Assembly: GCA_914767715.1 (NCBI GenBank)
Contig: OU612065.1
Coordinates: forward strand, 870,001 to 934,000
DNA from: Membranipora membranacea
Lineage: Eukaryota; Bryozoa; Gymnolaemata; Cheilostomatida; Membraniporidae
Length of the DNA stretch: 64,000 nucleotides
Reading direction: 5' to 3'
The translations under genes were made by a program, and so were the position numbers. Positions 23,796-37,000 of the stretch are shown here, in pieces; the stretch's first letter is position 1, and the number at the start of each line of letters is the position of its first letter. Under the pieces are notes generated by a model, which did no database searches, was not told the origin of the DNA, and was given only the letters and a program-made list of their open reading frames with translations.

Positions 23796-24934
23796 ATGGA
23801 AGTGCTTCACAAGTTATATTCACAAAATCTGCTCAAAACAAGAGGTAGGCGCTCACTCTATTTTCGTATCATTTAGTGATTATTTCTAGCGATTTCTGTA
23901 TTTTGTGTTGAATTATGTTTTGAATCCAGATTCTTAATATGTTCTTTCCTATTTATCTTAAACATTTTTAATTTCTTGGCACATTACCAAAACGCTTAAA
24001 TCAAAAAACGTTAAAGCCTGTCGGCTAGTTAGTTATAACAATGTTTACTATTTCAGATATGATGATGTCAATGCCAGGATCTATTCCTCCATCTCCTGAC
24101 GCCAATATCTGTAATCTGCTTTATCCAGACCTGAGCCGGGCCTCTCAGCTGGGTCTGTTCGGTGGTAGCCCTCCAGGAGCATGGCTGCACCCGTTCAACC
24201 ATCCCACTACATTAGCTTGGTTACATCAACAGAGAGAACTTCTCACGAACAGACATTGTAGAAATCCATTATTGCCGGCTCTCATGCCCCCTCATCCCAA
24301 ACTACAGCACAGTCTCTCTATACCAGAGTCGCCCTCAGTTGAACACAAACCAAAGGTCTCCTTCAGCATAGACAATATAATCAACGGTAAATATGAGGAG
24401 AGCAGGAAGGTGAGACAGTCGATAGATGAGCCATCATCTCCAGCCAGCTCCGGCAGCGTACACTCTGATACAGGCAGCGCTGGACTCAAGTATGAATGTG
24501 AAGTGTGCGGTAAAACATACTCAACATTCAGCGGCTTTACCAAACACAAACAGTTCTACTGCATGCCTCAAACTAAAAAACAGTTCAACTGCAAACACTG
24601 TGACAAGACGTACTTCTCACTGGGAGCTCTAAAGATGCACATCAGGACGCACACGCTGCCGTGTAAGTGTAAGGTATGCGGTAAAGCCTTCTCCAGACCG
24701 TGGCTTCTACAGGGACACATGAGAACACACACAGGTGAGAAACCATTCAAATGTCAGCACTGCGGGCGAGCATTCGCAGACAGATCTAATCTGAGAGCTC
24801 ACCTACAGACACACAGCGACATTAAGAAATATTGTTGTAAAAGCTGTGATAAAACTTTCTCTAGAATGTCTCTTCTACTCAAACATGAAGAATCAGCATG
24901 TTTACCCCAACCATCCACTAGTCTCAGCTTTTAG
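23796..24934 (+). CDS. Snail-family C2H2 zinc-finger transcriptional repressor
   Basis: Two exons, 23796-23844 and 24057-24934, give 308 aa. The first ATG has a perfect context (AACCATGG) and its phase-1 donor joins the acceptor at 24056. An alternative is a single exon starting at 24041. Five fingers occupy residues 162-300: [12 protein letters not shown], then [48 protein letters not shown] and [14 protein letters not shown]. This order and these linkers are diagnostic of Snail/Slug/Scratch, which bind E-boxes and repress epithelial or neural targets. I see no N-terminal SNAG box. Residues 119-127 (FSIDNIING) instead resemble an eh1 Groucho-binding motif, and PDLS near residue 40 is only a partial CtBP motif. 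In finger 1 the second zinc His is replaced by Tyr184, followed by Cys185. It is the only plus-strand gene. Snail versus Scratch is not settled. Confidence 0.92.
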
Positions 24935-26704
24935 AATTAACAATAAATTATTCCCATTTTACACTATTCTAATTTTCTATATTATCTCACACACTTTGGT
25001 GATACTCACAAAATCTCTATAGCATTTTGGGGACTATATTGTTTTCAAAATGAGGAATTTCTGATTATATTATTACTATGTAGTATGAAGACAACCCCTC
25101 TAGAATCTTTCTATTTATTTTTGTTACAAATTATTTTCAATCTCCTACTCAAATGATGAATTGAATTTTTTATTGATCTCTTTGTGAATATAAAGAACAT
25201 AGAATTTAAAAAATAATTATGACTCTCATATATCAGGCTTAGCTGGTTTGAGTGTAAGAGAGTGAGAACACCTGTTTGAGGCTGAAGGAGACTGACTCCC
25301 GTTTCCTCTCGGCTACATGGTACCACTTTAAATATTATCAAACACATCAAATATCCACGACATTGTACAGGCACATAAAACATCTACCAATATTAGCCGA
25401 TAAAGTGAACTGTTATTATACATGACTTAACTTACACAGTTTGTAGGCCCTATTGAAAGGACATAGACATTAATTACAGCCTCTGAAAGGTGTAATAATT
25501 CTAAATGCTTATAAACTATCAGTTCCAAACTGATAATTAGACTGTTAAACGCCATGAACAATCTGATAACCACTTGTAAATCATGGTACTGAAGCTTTGA
25601 AATTATAGGGTTTCCTTCTTATAATCCAGCCAAAATCCAGATTATGCTAAATGATTGTTTTCCGCTGTTTTTGTCAAAGATTAAGTATTTAATACCCAAA
25701 TGGCCTAAAATACAACAGTGAGGGACAGATGACATTAAATGGTGCTCATTAATGATCTTTGTGGCGGAATGAAGAATAAGAATATATAGGTATGAATGCT
25801 AATCCCCCTGCCTAATGTGTGGTCAGTCGGTGAGCATGAATCCTGTTGTTTTCGATAATTACACCCTTTAAGGCCGAGCAGGTGGTTGAAGAATTACAAG
25901 CTTATATTCAAACTAAATATCCTGGTTACGCTATTTTATCTAAAATGAAAATGTGACGCAGTATGAATTTTAAATGTTCCACTTAGCACACTATCTGAGT
26001 GCCTGTAGGATAGGATTAATTCCAAATCCTTAGCAGTTCTGAATATTAATTGATCTCTGTGACTTTTTGGGGCTCCTCGGATGATTGCCGTGAGAGAGTA
26101 TCCTCCATTTGAGGGAATTCTTGTTTACAGTTGACTTGGCCCTGTCATCATAGTTTGCTTGCCTGGAATCTTACCCAAAATAATCCAAGTCCACCTCGAA
26201 CTACTAAGAAACATTGGCCAACATTTTACATCACTGGTTTTGTTGTAAAACATGATATCTGTTTTTCATTGAAAGTTTACACCTTCACGCTAACTACAAA
26301 TTTACAAATTAATGTTTTACGGATATATAGAGTGATAGCCTATACTTAGCTGCATCAAACCAACCAACACATATTTCTGCCGCTGCTAGAATCAGTTATA
26401 ACGACAGACTGACCGCAATACTAAAGTAATTTTGCAGAAGAACTCGGCAAAACTCAAAAAATATTGAGTATTGAATATTGAGTAAGAGAGTTTTTATTAT
26501 TTTGTGGGGCTTTTGTGTCCTATTATTCTGTGGCAGCATTGCAGGTGTGAAAATAAATGTGTTACAAATTTTATTGGATATTTGAAATAAGGGTAATTCA
26601 ATAATATAGAAATGATAGAATGCTGAAGCCACCTGGCATTACATTATGCCACCCGTTTATGATCTCTAAAATCACCTGTGTGTTTGAATCATGAATAACA
26701 TACT

Positions 26705-26742
26705 ATCACAGAGTAAGGATACACATATCCTTACTCTGTGAT
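26705..26742. repeat. Perfect 17-bp stem hairpin
   Basis: ATCACAGAGTAAGGATA, a 4-nt loop CACA, then the exact reverse complement. Both arms are error-free, so the structure is recent or maintained. It lies 1.8 kb downstream of Snail. Confidence 0.85.
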
Positions 26743-29700
26743 GCTATATCTAATTTCTTTGCACAGGACATGAATGATAAAGTAATAACTGACTACACCC
26801 AACAAACAAACAGGCAGCACAAACACTGTACTTTTTATCTAACTCGGATTATGTATGACAGTTTATGCTGCTTTATTTTTAACATTTTTTATGCCACCAT
26901 TTATAAAATCACAAGCGACTTTCTGGCAGACCTTTTATTTACTTCTTTCTCGGATGCTCTACCACTCCAGCACCCATCAAGCTATAACAGCATTCAGGTG
27001 AGGCGGCTAAGTACAGTGTAGAGTAGTTATTATAATATTAATTACACATGCTAGATGTGAAAAAAAAACATTGAAAAGGTGAGATAGATTTTAACTTTGT
27101 ACTTGGTGTAGTGGTGCACCTCAAAATTTTTGAAGTCAAGAAACATTTATTTTTTAGAGAATTTCAATTTGGCAGAGCACTATAACTGTCACCTAATGAT
27201 ATATGGGTACAGGCTGGTTGGTGGTATGAGAGAGTGAGAGGTTTAGACGCACAGGTGTAAACCTTACATCATATAATATATACCACTTATATATCACAAG
27301 GTACAATCACTTTATATTCAATAATAAAAAGAATAACAAAGCAGCACACAGCTGAAAGGCTGGCGTTGCTGAGCTGTCGCTGCCCCTGAGCTGAGATATG
27401 TAATTTGCTGACGCAGGTGACAGCAGGTCAAACCAACTAACAAGTTTACAAAATGTTCTCTGTTTCTAACATAACATCTAAGTTAGAGCTAATGTTTGGA
27501 TTATAACAACTAACCCTCTAATATGATTAAGTGAATTGCCAAATCTGTTCAATCAGACAAGATATTAACTCAATATCCTCCATATTTCCTCTGACCCTTC
27601 TAAGTCTGTACTGAGTAGAGCACCGATAATATAAGTTTGTAATGAGGGACTGAGGCTATGTTTATTGATATTAGTTGGGGGTATCTTGGTGTGAAGAGAA
27701 GGTAGATTTTTGGCGTGATAGAGCAGCTAGTCATCAATCAGGTGGTCATCCTATTACTCAGCTTAAGCCTCTAAACCGACAACCAGATTTTACAGAGCCA
27801 AATAAGCGTTTCATACTGGATTGCACTTGAAATATTTTATTATTATACAACAAAGTGAGTAAAATCCAGATTAACTTTTTATGTTATTGTTTGGCTGCAT
27901 GGTGTTTTAACAGAACATTACACCAACTAAACTCAACTTTGATTTAAACATCGGGCACATGCTAAAATTCTAACAAAAGATAATGGTACTCTATCTGCAC
28001 TACAAAGTGTGAATGTATAAAAGACTTAAGGCTTAATCCCACGGTTAATAAGGATTGGTGTTCAAATTTTAAATGATTTTGATATTAAAAGAAGTTTCAC
28101 CAAAAATCCATAGAATACAATAGGGAAATTATAATAAAATTCAGTTTTGTTGCACATTTTTAAGTTTAATAGTGTGATATTAGAGCGATGTTACCTAAGT
28201 TTTGTAAACCCACATTGATGGTTGAAATTTGCTAATCAATTAATTTTGCACACCGACAATGGTTTTCACAGGGATTTAAATTGAAATACTGATACAAGTT
28301 ATCAAATTCACCACCTATACCATGAGATAAGTTAACATGGTTGTGAATCAAGGCATATATTTAGTGGTGAGCAGAATGAAAATTATTATTTTTTGTACCT
28401 AGGTACAAGCTACAGCGTTGTGTAGACTACTATATTTATCACTTGCAGGGCCTGCCAAATACTGCTTACAATCTGAATCGGAAGTACATTTTAATTAAGG
28501 TAGTGGAATAACAGAATATTCATCTTATAATCGTTACATGATTAGTTACTATAGTGGTATCGTATGGTATGGTATATGGTATATGGTATATCGATGGGTC
28601 GGAGCTTCATTCTTTCATAAAGATATAGATGAAGAGCGTATTATGGTAGCAGATAATACAATACTAATGACTCTATTAGAGTTTGACACGACCAGGCAAA
28701 GTGCCTATACATACAGAAGTCCATGAGAGAGCTTTCAACAAGTAGTCAAGCACTTGTGTATATAGAATTACTGGTCGTGTTTGACACCTGTTATGGTACA
28801 CTTATTAGCTATGGTACATGCCTCTTTCTAGTAATGTGCTTACTAGATTGACGGAACACTCCAACATTTGGCAGCACAAAAGCGAGTATGTGCTTCAGCC
28901 TGCCATGACAGCTACTAGCATATTGTCTTACATGTCGCTAGCATCTAGCATACAAGAATATTGGCGGCATTGAGTGATCTTATTTCAAAAAGCTCTTATC
29001 CTTATGATGTTTTGCTTACCGAAAGAACGACATTTTATAATAATATGAAATATTTGCAGTTAATGGAATGACTAATGATGTAGTTTTTAGTATAAAACAC
29101 TGATAATGTCGATGAACCTAAAGAAATGGCTCTGCTATCAAATCATCAGCTTGTCAGATACTTTGATGGAAGGGAAGAAAACACTCATTACATGTAGGCA
29201 TCATACTTGAAGCTAATCAGCAGGGCATGCTAATAATAAAATAATCACAATAAGATAATTGGTGAAGGCAGGCAGCAACAGAGCGATGGCTGTAGATTTA
29301 TTGTACTATTTTATACTGCTGTGTTGTGATTTCAGATCTCTTACTATGTAAGATAGCCGAGAGAGGGAGAGAGAGGATGGGGGATTGTAAATACTGCTAG
29401 ACATCCAGCTTTCAATAATCAACACATTAACAACTATTTTTGGTGATAGATACACCTATAACCAATTGAAAGTCATTTTCTATTGACAGTGTATATTCGA
29501 TGTTAGCGTTAAACAATATGCATAATATACCAGCATATACCCTATGATTGCCTCAGTTATATTTAGGATACAGGAGTGTGATGTAAAGTTGTATATGTGT
29601 CCAGGATAACGTCCCGCCATCACCAGACACATCACATAACTTCTCACCTCACATTATCATACATCAGTTAGGGGGCGGCAGTGTGGGCTTATTAGTGACA

Positions 29701-30514
29701 AATTGTTACCCCGGTTTGCATCGCAGGGAAATAACTGATGATTTATAATTAAGGCCATTTTCTGACCACATTCAGCCCAGATGAGACAATAAATAATAAT
29801 TGATAACATCAAAAACAAAAAGGATAAGAAAACTTGTCAGGAGAACACAGACAGAATAAAATCTGCACAATATCTTCATTGTTTTTGTCGGCACGCCAAG
29901 TCAACTAAATTTCCCTCAGGATAGCCAAGTAAAGTTCGCTAACAGATACAGGTAACACAGAGGTAATATAACTAACAACATCTCTATAACATCAGAATAT
30001 TATCTCTTTGATCATGCAGTATAACTGTGACTAGACTTCAACAATTGAAATCTCTTTCTTTATTCCTTGATGGTAAAAAGATATTTGGAGCATCCATGTT
30101 TTATCAGAGTTGAAAAGATAATGACATATGCAATTTACCTCTGACAGCGAATACTTTGGACAAATTATAAGTCCTGATCTCAGCTAATAACACTAAATAT
30201 CTGTGCGTAATTTTGTGTCATTCAAAATAACAAATCATACTTTACTTGTTCAGTGGGATAGGAAAAAAAACACACCAAAAATAGATCACAGTTATATGGC
30301 TATGCATACAAATTTTTATTTCCTATGTTATAGCCGACACAGATTTTATGTTGCTAAACTAGTCTTTATATGGATAAGGTACACCAAAACTCTTTTCCCA
30401 AATTGTGCAGAATTAAGTTAAAATAAATTTTGCGGAATTCATTATCTCAAACCCAAATCTTCCAAATCCAAAAACAATGTTTGAACAAGCTGTCATATAC
30501 AACCAATACTAATA

Positions 30515-30541
30515 CTAATAATAATAATAATAATAATAATG
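30515..30541. repeat. (AAT)n microsatellite
   Basis: Eight or so tandem AAT/AATA units in intergenic DNA, followed by a T7 run. Confidence 0.85.
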
Positions 30542-31085
30542 TTTTTTTGTGGAAAAATATATTATTGCTCCAGTTTTAAACTGTTTCACAATAATGGTAA
30601 ATGCTAATCATCATATTGTCGGTCTCTATTGAACTTCTGTAGAAACTCTAACTGCAGACTCAGTGGAGACCGGGTCATGTATGTAGGGATGGATTATCCA
30701 GCTCGTATAGCGCCATATTATATCTGTTTTTTGCTGAGGAATTAAATTCTAAATAGTCTGAATTGGGCAAATGACAAATCATATACAGCCGATCTAGGTT
30801 ACTTTTATCGCTCAGGAATATCTCTTGCATTGATACTCACAAATACAGGGGGGATTAGGAAAAACAATATCAATATTGGATAACAAACTGACCAATCAGA
30901 CGAGACAACATGAAGATTAAGATTACATATCAGGAACCCAGCGATACCTGGATGACTTCATCAGTCAGGCAGTTTTAATATTCTCCATAATACCGGTTAT
31001 GACAAATAAATAAAAAGCCATCAATATTAATCTTTGAAAAATGTGTCAAACTGTAGTATGACTTGAGCAATAAAAAGTGAAATGA

Positions 31086-34000
31086 CTATAGAGCGGGCCC
31101 TACATCAGCTCCTGGTCCGATATCGATAAGAGGTGAGTCATCGTGCCCTGTCTTACTCTGATTAGCGTTCTGCCCCGTGTCCTCTTCTGGAGGTGTGGTT
31201 ATAGGCTGAGGCTGCTCACTGGATGTCCCACTATGATTAGAGTTTGATTGAGTTGTTAAGTTGTGAGAGCCTGTATTTGGGGACTCCAAGCCTTCCAGGT
31301 GAACAGAGCGCGTGGAGCATTCACTATAAGTAATGTTAGGTACATTGGGGGTGGTAGGACCGTGATCAGCAGCGGACTGAGTGTTACTCCGAAGACCACT
31401 CAGTGCATTGTTCATTCTAACAATGTTCCTGGTGGTATCACTGAACATTCCGATGTTCTGACGAGCCTTATCCAACTTCTCCTCTAGATTAAATCCCATG
31501 AGATCTCGTCGAGTTATCATACCGACCACCTGACCGCCGTCTGAGTGAGTAACCACTAGGTGTCTCAGACCGAGAGTCCGGAATATTATATACGTACGAT
31601 GTAGTGAGAAGTTTGATTTTACACTCATCGCTGACTGATTTATATAAGGCCTCTGTAAATAAGACAACAACAAAAACTTATCATCACTCAAGGAATGCAT
31701 GGTCAGGAAGTACTCAGATACAAAATATATACCAAGTGTATCAGAAATATAAACCAACAGTTGATTTAGGAGTAAAAAAAACTCAATTAGCCCGAAAAAA
31801 TTCTTATATTTGCCACACCATATACTGGGTAAAGTATGTTAAAAATGCAATAGTGGCATGATCCGTGGGCACTACCCTACTTGTTTTGCAAGCAGGAAAA
31901 ATTTGTCTGTGCAATAATATTTCCAGCTTTGTACAGATGAAAACTCAAATATTTTCATTCAAAAGTGCCCAGCCCATTTTCTGTAACTGTGTACTAAACA
32001 GAGGCGCCTGGGAAAGATCTTTTTTACGCTTATAGTCTGGCTGGTAACTGAAATCTCCCCACCTTTTTTTTCCCTTATTATCTCACTCAGTTTTTTTGCA
32101 CAGTTTTTTATTCGCACACCTATCCACTGGTTTACTAAGATCAGTTTAAGAGTCATTCAGACAGCCCAACAGGACTGTAAAATTTTTAGAAATTTAATTT
32201 TATAGGATGATTAAGATTTAGATCAGAGATAATATGCACGTATTCATATTGTAGTTTGCGATGTCTATGTGTATAGACAGTAATTGAAGCTCAGAGCTAT
32301 CGTATCAGCAGTCTGAGCACATAGAATCAGGTTTTTGGGTAGTCGATGGATATTCTAATGTTACACATACCAGAAAGACTTTGGTTGTAGCGTATTTAGG
32401 GTTTGAGGCATAGTCTTCTAGCATATCCTCTGTAGCGAGGGGGTCCTCTAGTTTATCTATAGTAAGCTGCTCATACTCAATCGATGTTATATCTGACGTC
32501 AGACTATTCTGATTCTCTTCTGTTATAAACGATGACTTGTGCTTCAGTATCACCGTCAGCTCTAACCTGATATAACAATATAATAATGTACTCTAATATA
32601 CCGTCTACTGAGTCACTGACTGACAGCGGGCTGTAGGCTCTACTGACCACAGAGTGTCACATTCTAATATGGATATCTAATATCACTCAGCAGTAAACAG
32701 TACAGGGCCATCAGATATCATGACTTTTAATACTGTAGAATTACAAATTTGGTACAGTTGTTTTCCACAAGCTGTGGTATACATACATAGACTCTTATTT
32801 TAGTAGGGGGTAGTTTAGACATGTTGGGCGACAGGTGTTTACTGCTCCAGATGCATGTATATGATGAAAAGGTGATATATGGTCTGTATATACTGTGTAT
32901 ACTGTCTCTACCAGCGTATACTGCATATTATCGTAACACAGTATACAAACACTAATAACCTTACTCCTATTTAAATAGGTGCCCTACCAATTGTTCATCC
33001 TATCAGTGGAATTAAGACACCTGATAACACTACTATACACATACTATACGCTTTGTGATACATTTTCAGACGTGATTTGAGGCTGATGAAGTTTAGATAG
33101 AGGTAAGGTCTGTGTTACCTGGTGATAGTGCCGATGAGTACTTTATGCCCATGACGTGATAGAGTAGTGACAGGGAACCCTGAATGTGTGGTGGTAAGTA
33201 ACAGTTCTGATATTCTCTGTATATTCTCCTTATCATCTAAACATACTATCTCTGTATTCATTACATTACCTGCTGTATACAACTCCAGATTTAATCTACA
33301 AAATAAAATCATTTATTATAATAATCATGTAAATCATAACATAACGCAAGTGTCGTAATCTTTCATATTTTGAATTGCATATATGAGCGCGTTTTCGTCG
33401 ACCATCAATCTCAAGTTCATATTTGAGAGCAGGGAATAAGTGACCAGTGATGGTACATTAGTGGTAGCTGGCTCGCTGCTACTGCTCATTGCAAATATAA
33501 AAATAAGTGAAACAGATCGATTTCCATGTCTGACATTGTTGAAACAGGCTGTAGTATTTTATAATCTCGAGTAATTTCTGGAAATGGTGCATCTGTAAAA
33601 TATACCATAAACTGATCATATACCTTCTTTTGTTCTCGTTATATACGACGGGTTCAGCAGAGAGGAATGGTATACACTTGAGCTCTAGGAGAGCGTGATA
33701 CAGAGGATGTGTCACAAAGTCTCCCACCCACTTAGCCACCATAATGGCCACCATGATCGGCAGCAAGAACTGAATATCATTAGTCAACTCCATCTGAAAA
33801 TTGAAAAAATTTATATATACTGATTATTTAATAATTGAATATTAAGAGGTTAAACTGCTGCGGCTTGTCTGGGAAATATTTCCACATCAAACTCAATATA
33901 GCTCAAAGATAGCTTATTGAGGCTTTACTCTCAGAGTAATCGCACTTGCAGCAGTAGTTTAAGGATTTTGTTTTAAATAGGAAAAGAACGACAGCGGATT

Positions 34001-37000
34001 TTTTTTTACAAATTCCTGTAATAATCTTGTAAATCTTGTAAATTGAATTTATAGAAACATGATGGCTTATTTCCAGAGAAGGATGTTTGGAAATCGCTCT
34101 TGTATATGTATGTAAGAATTTGAGAAGTTAATGATAATACTAACACAGATAAAAGTACACAAATGGTTCTAGAATTAAATTTGAAAAAAATATAAAAAAG
34201 AGCAATAGCTAAATATAACGGGACCACAATGAATCATCAAAATTAAAGTCCGGGAGAGGCTGGAAATCTATCAAGGTGACATCAATAATTAATATTCAGA
34301 CATCTGAGGCCCAGACTAAACATGAGAGGGAAATCATTTATAGAAATAGTAGTCTATTTCTATGATGATGGACATTATATGTTGGCTAACAATATCATTC
34401 TGGGTTGACGGATCCGTAAAATGCAAAAGAAATTAGCATATGAGTGAAGGATAAAATCAAGAGAAAAGACAATTGGTGTTTATTTTACTGTTTAACATCC
34501 AACCCAAAATGCACCACACATTTTCAAGACAAATAAAAAGAAAGGTTTGTGAAATCACACTGTCTCATATCTGACTGAAAAGCACCTTTTTCACCAATTC
34601 TCATGCTGAATAAAATTATGTTATTATTAACAGAGCTATGTGGCAGTAGAGCATGGTGGAGCTGCATGGTAGAGATTAGCGGTTTTGGGTGATAGATAGA
34701 CCACCTGCACAGCAGACACTTCTATGATAAACAGTTACACACATCCGCCAACCTACCACCTAACCCCGTTGCTCAGAGTATGCGGGGGTCGGGGTGAGCT
34801 ATGTGTCATGTGTCCTCCATTTATTAATTTAGGATCAGATAATGAACCGCAGCACCCGGGGATAAAATTCGTGGTCAGCTTATTCTCAATCAGAGTGGCA
34901 TCAATATCTGAATTTAGAATTTTTTTGCTCTTAAGCGTTATATTTATTTGGAAGAAGCAAAAAATAGAAATTGATGCTAGTTGTTTGGGGTCGTAGAGCC
35001 GGTTCACATCCATCATTAGGGTAGGTTTCTAACCATCGACCCGAACTGACGACCCCATGCAGTTCCTGTTTGTTAGAAGTACATCTGCCTGAAGGTGACA
35101 TGAACTTTTCTAGCACAGTAAGTAGGGTTATGTAAAAATATGCTGCTAATACAACTACGATATACAAACCATAATAACTGTGAGAGACATAGTAAGACGA
35201 GAGACTCCTCCGAAGAACGACGCAGCGCCAATCAAGGCCATAGCTCCGGGATCAATCCATGACCACAATGGGTGGTCTATATATACTCCAAATATACGCA
35301 CCATCGCCAATCCCACCATTCTACCGTATATAGCACCGATCAATCTAAAACACAATTAACGCCATTTATTACCAAAATGTATTGGAATTATCCATGGTCA
35401 TTGTTAATGACCGATGGCCACCATCATAAATCAGTCACAATGATAAAAAAACGTGTCTATTCAGTGCTTATAGAAGATAAATGGGCAGATAAAGGAGCGA
35501 TGAGCTACAAATTAACAGAATGGTTGAAGTTACCAGTAACAGATATAACACAGGAGTCACTACTAACAATCTTGTCACCGTTTATTATTTCTTTTTATTC
35601 CTCATGATATAAAGAAAGTCTTATAATATCAAAGTTATTATGCAACGATACACCCCAGTACTAAGCACCGTATTTAATGTCTTCTAAACCTGTCATGCGG
35701 TCCATAGTCCGGATCAGCATGATGAAAAGAGCTTAAATATTTAAATCTAACCACTTCAGTTTTTTATACGGTAAGTAACAAGGGTACACCTACACTTAAA
35801 CAATGTGCTCAGGCCAGATGGATAGCGGTACAATGACAAAAAACACTGGCGCTATCGGGTTAAATATTCTTAAAATATGAAAAAATATTATTATGTCCAC
35901 AGACTTCACACTAAACCCAAACACTATCAGAATCCAGATTATTCATGTAAGCTTATCAATTCTCCAATGATGATTATTTTTGCTTATTTCCCAGGTAAAG
36001 TTGATCCGGAGTCACAGCTGGATGACATGTCATAATGAAAGGATCATAGTACAAGGAAACAACACTAATCACCTGTCACTGAGGTACTATACACTTGTAA
36101 AGTACATCGTCCCTGCAAAAACGCTGCTCAGACAGTTTCACCGAGTTTCTCTAAAAGCGTATCGGGGTATGACAGGCATTACCTGCAAACTAGCTTCATA
36201 GCATAAACTTACAAAATATATGTATATATTATGCCCCAAGTAGTTGGGCCCAATGTTTATGTTTGCAAAGACAGTCGATTACAAATAAAATTCAAGGGCA
36301 AGTTGTGAAGAGACATTCTCTGTAAGTATAACAATACAGGACACTGCAGATATATTATTTTCTTATTATTGACTACTATGACATGAGTCACATATGACTC
36401 ATTTAGAGCCCGGATACACCGTGAATAAATACTCACAGCATAGGAACAACGAGCCCACTAGATATAGATGTGCCGGCAGACCAACAGGCACATATAAAGT
36501 ATATCACAAGGACGATAGTCAGTGGGACAAAGTCAAACTCGAGGTGTGTCTCCCTCGAGAATAAGTGACGTATAGCTCTCTCACCGTTAGTCATCAACAA
36601 GGTCGCAACTACAACAACATAATGATATCACTGTTACCACAAAACTAAGCAATAACGAGATCTAACAGAATATCAATAATAAGTATTACTGTTTATGGTG
36701 TGGATGATGGTGTGGATGGTGGTGTGGATGGTGGTGTGAATGGTGGTGTGGATGGTGGTGTGGATGGTGATGGGTATGGTGGTGTGGCCTGGTGGTGGGT
36801 ACGATGGTGGATATGGTGGTGAGGCCTGGTGGTGAGGCCTGGTGGTGAGGCCTGTTGGTGAGGCCTGGTGGTGAGGCCTGGTGGTGAGGCCTGGTGGTGA
36901 GGCCTGGTGGTGAGGCCTGGTAGTGGGTACGATGGTGGGTATTGTGCAGTGGATGTTGAGGATGGTGGTGGGCAGCTAAATTTCTATCTGGACAGTGTCA

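Larger units (their letters stand above)
24935..31085. other. Intergenic region between Snail and CLC 3' ends
   Basis: 6.1 kb between the convergent 3' ends of Snail (plus) and the CLC gene (minus). An AATAAA lies at 24944, very close to the Snail stop. Otherwise I see a perfect hairpin at 26705-26742, an ACC-type inverted piece near 28690-28790, and an (AAT)n tract at 30515-30540. No frame is convincing. Confidence 0.7.
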
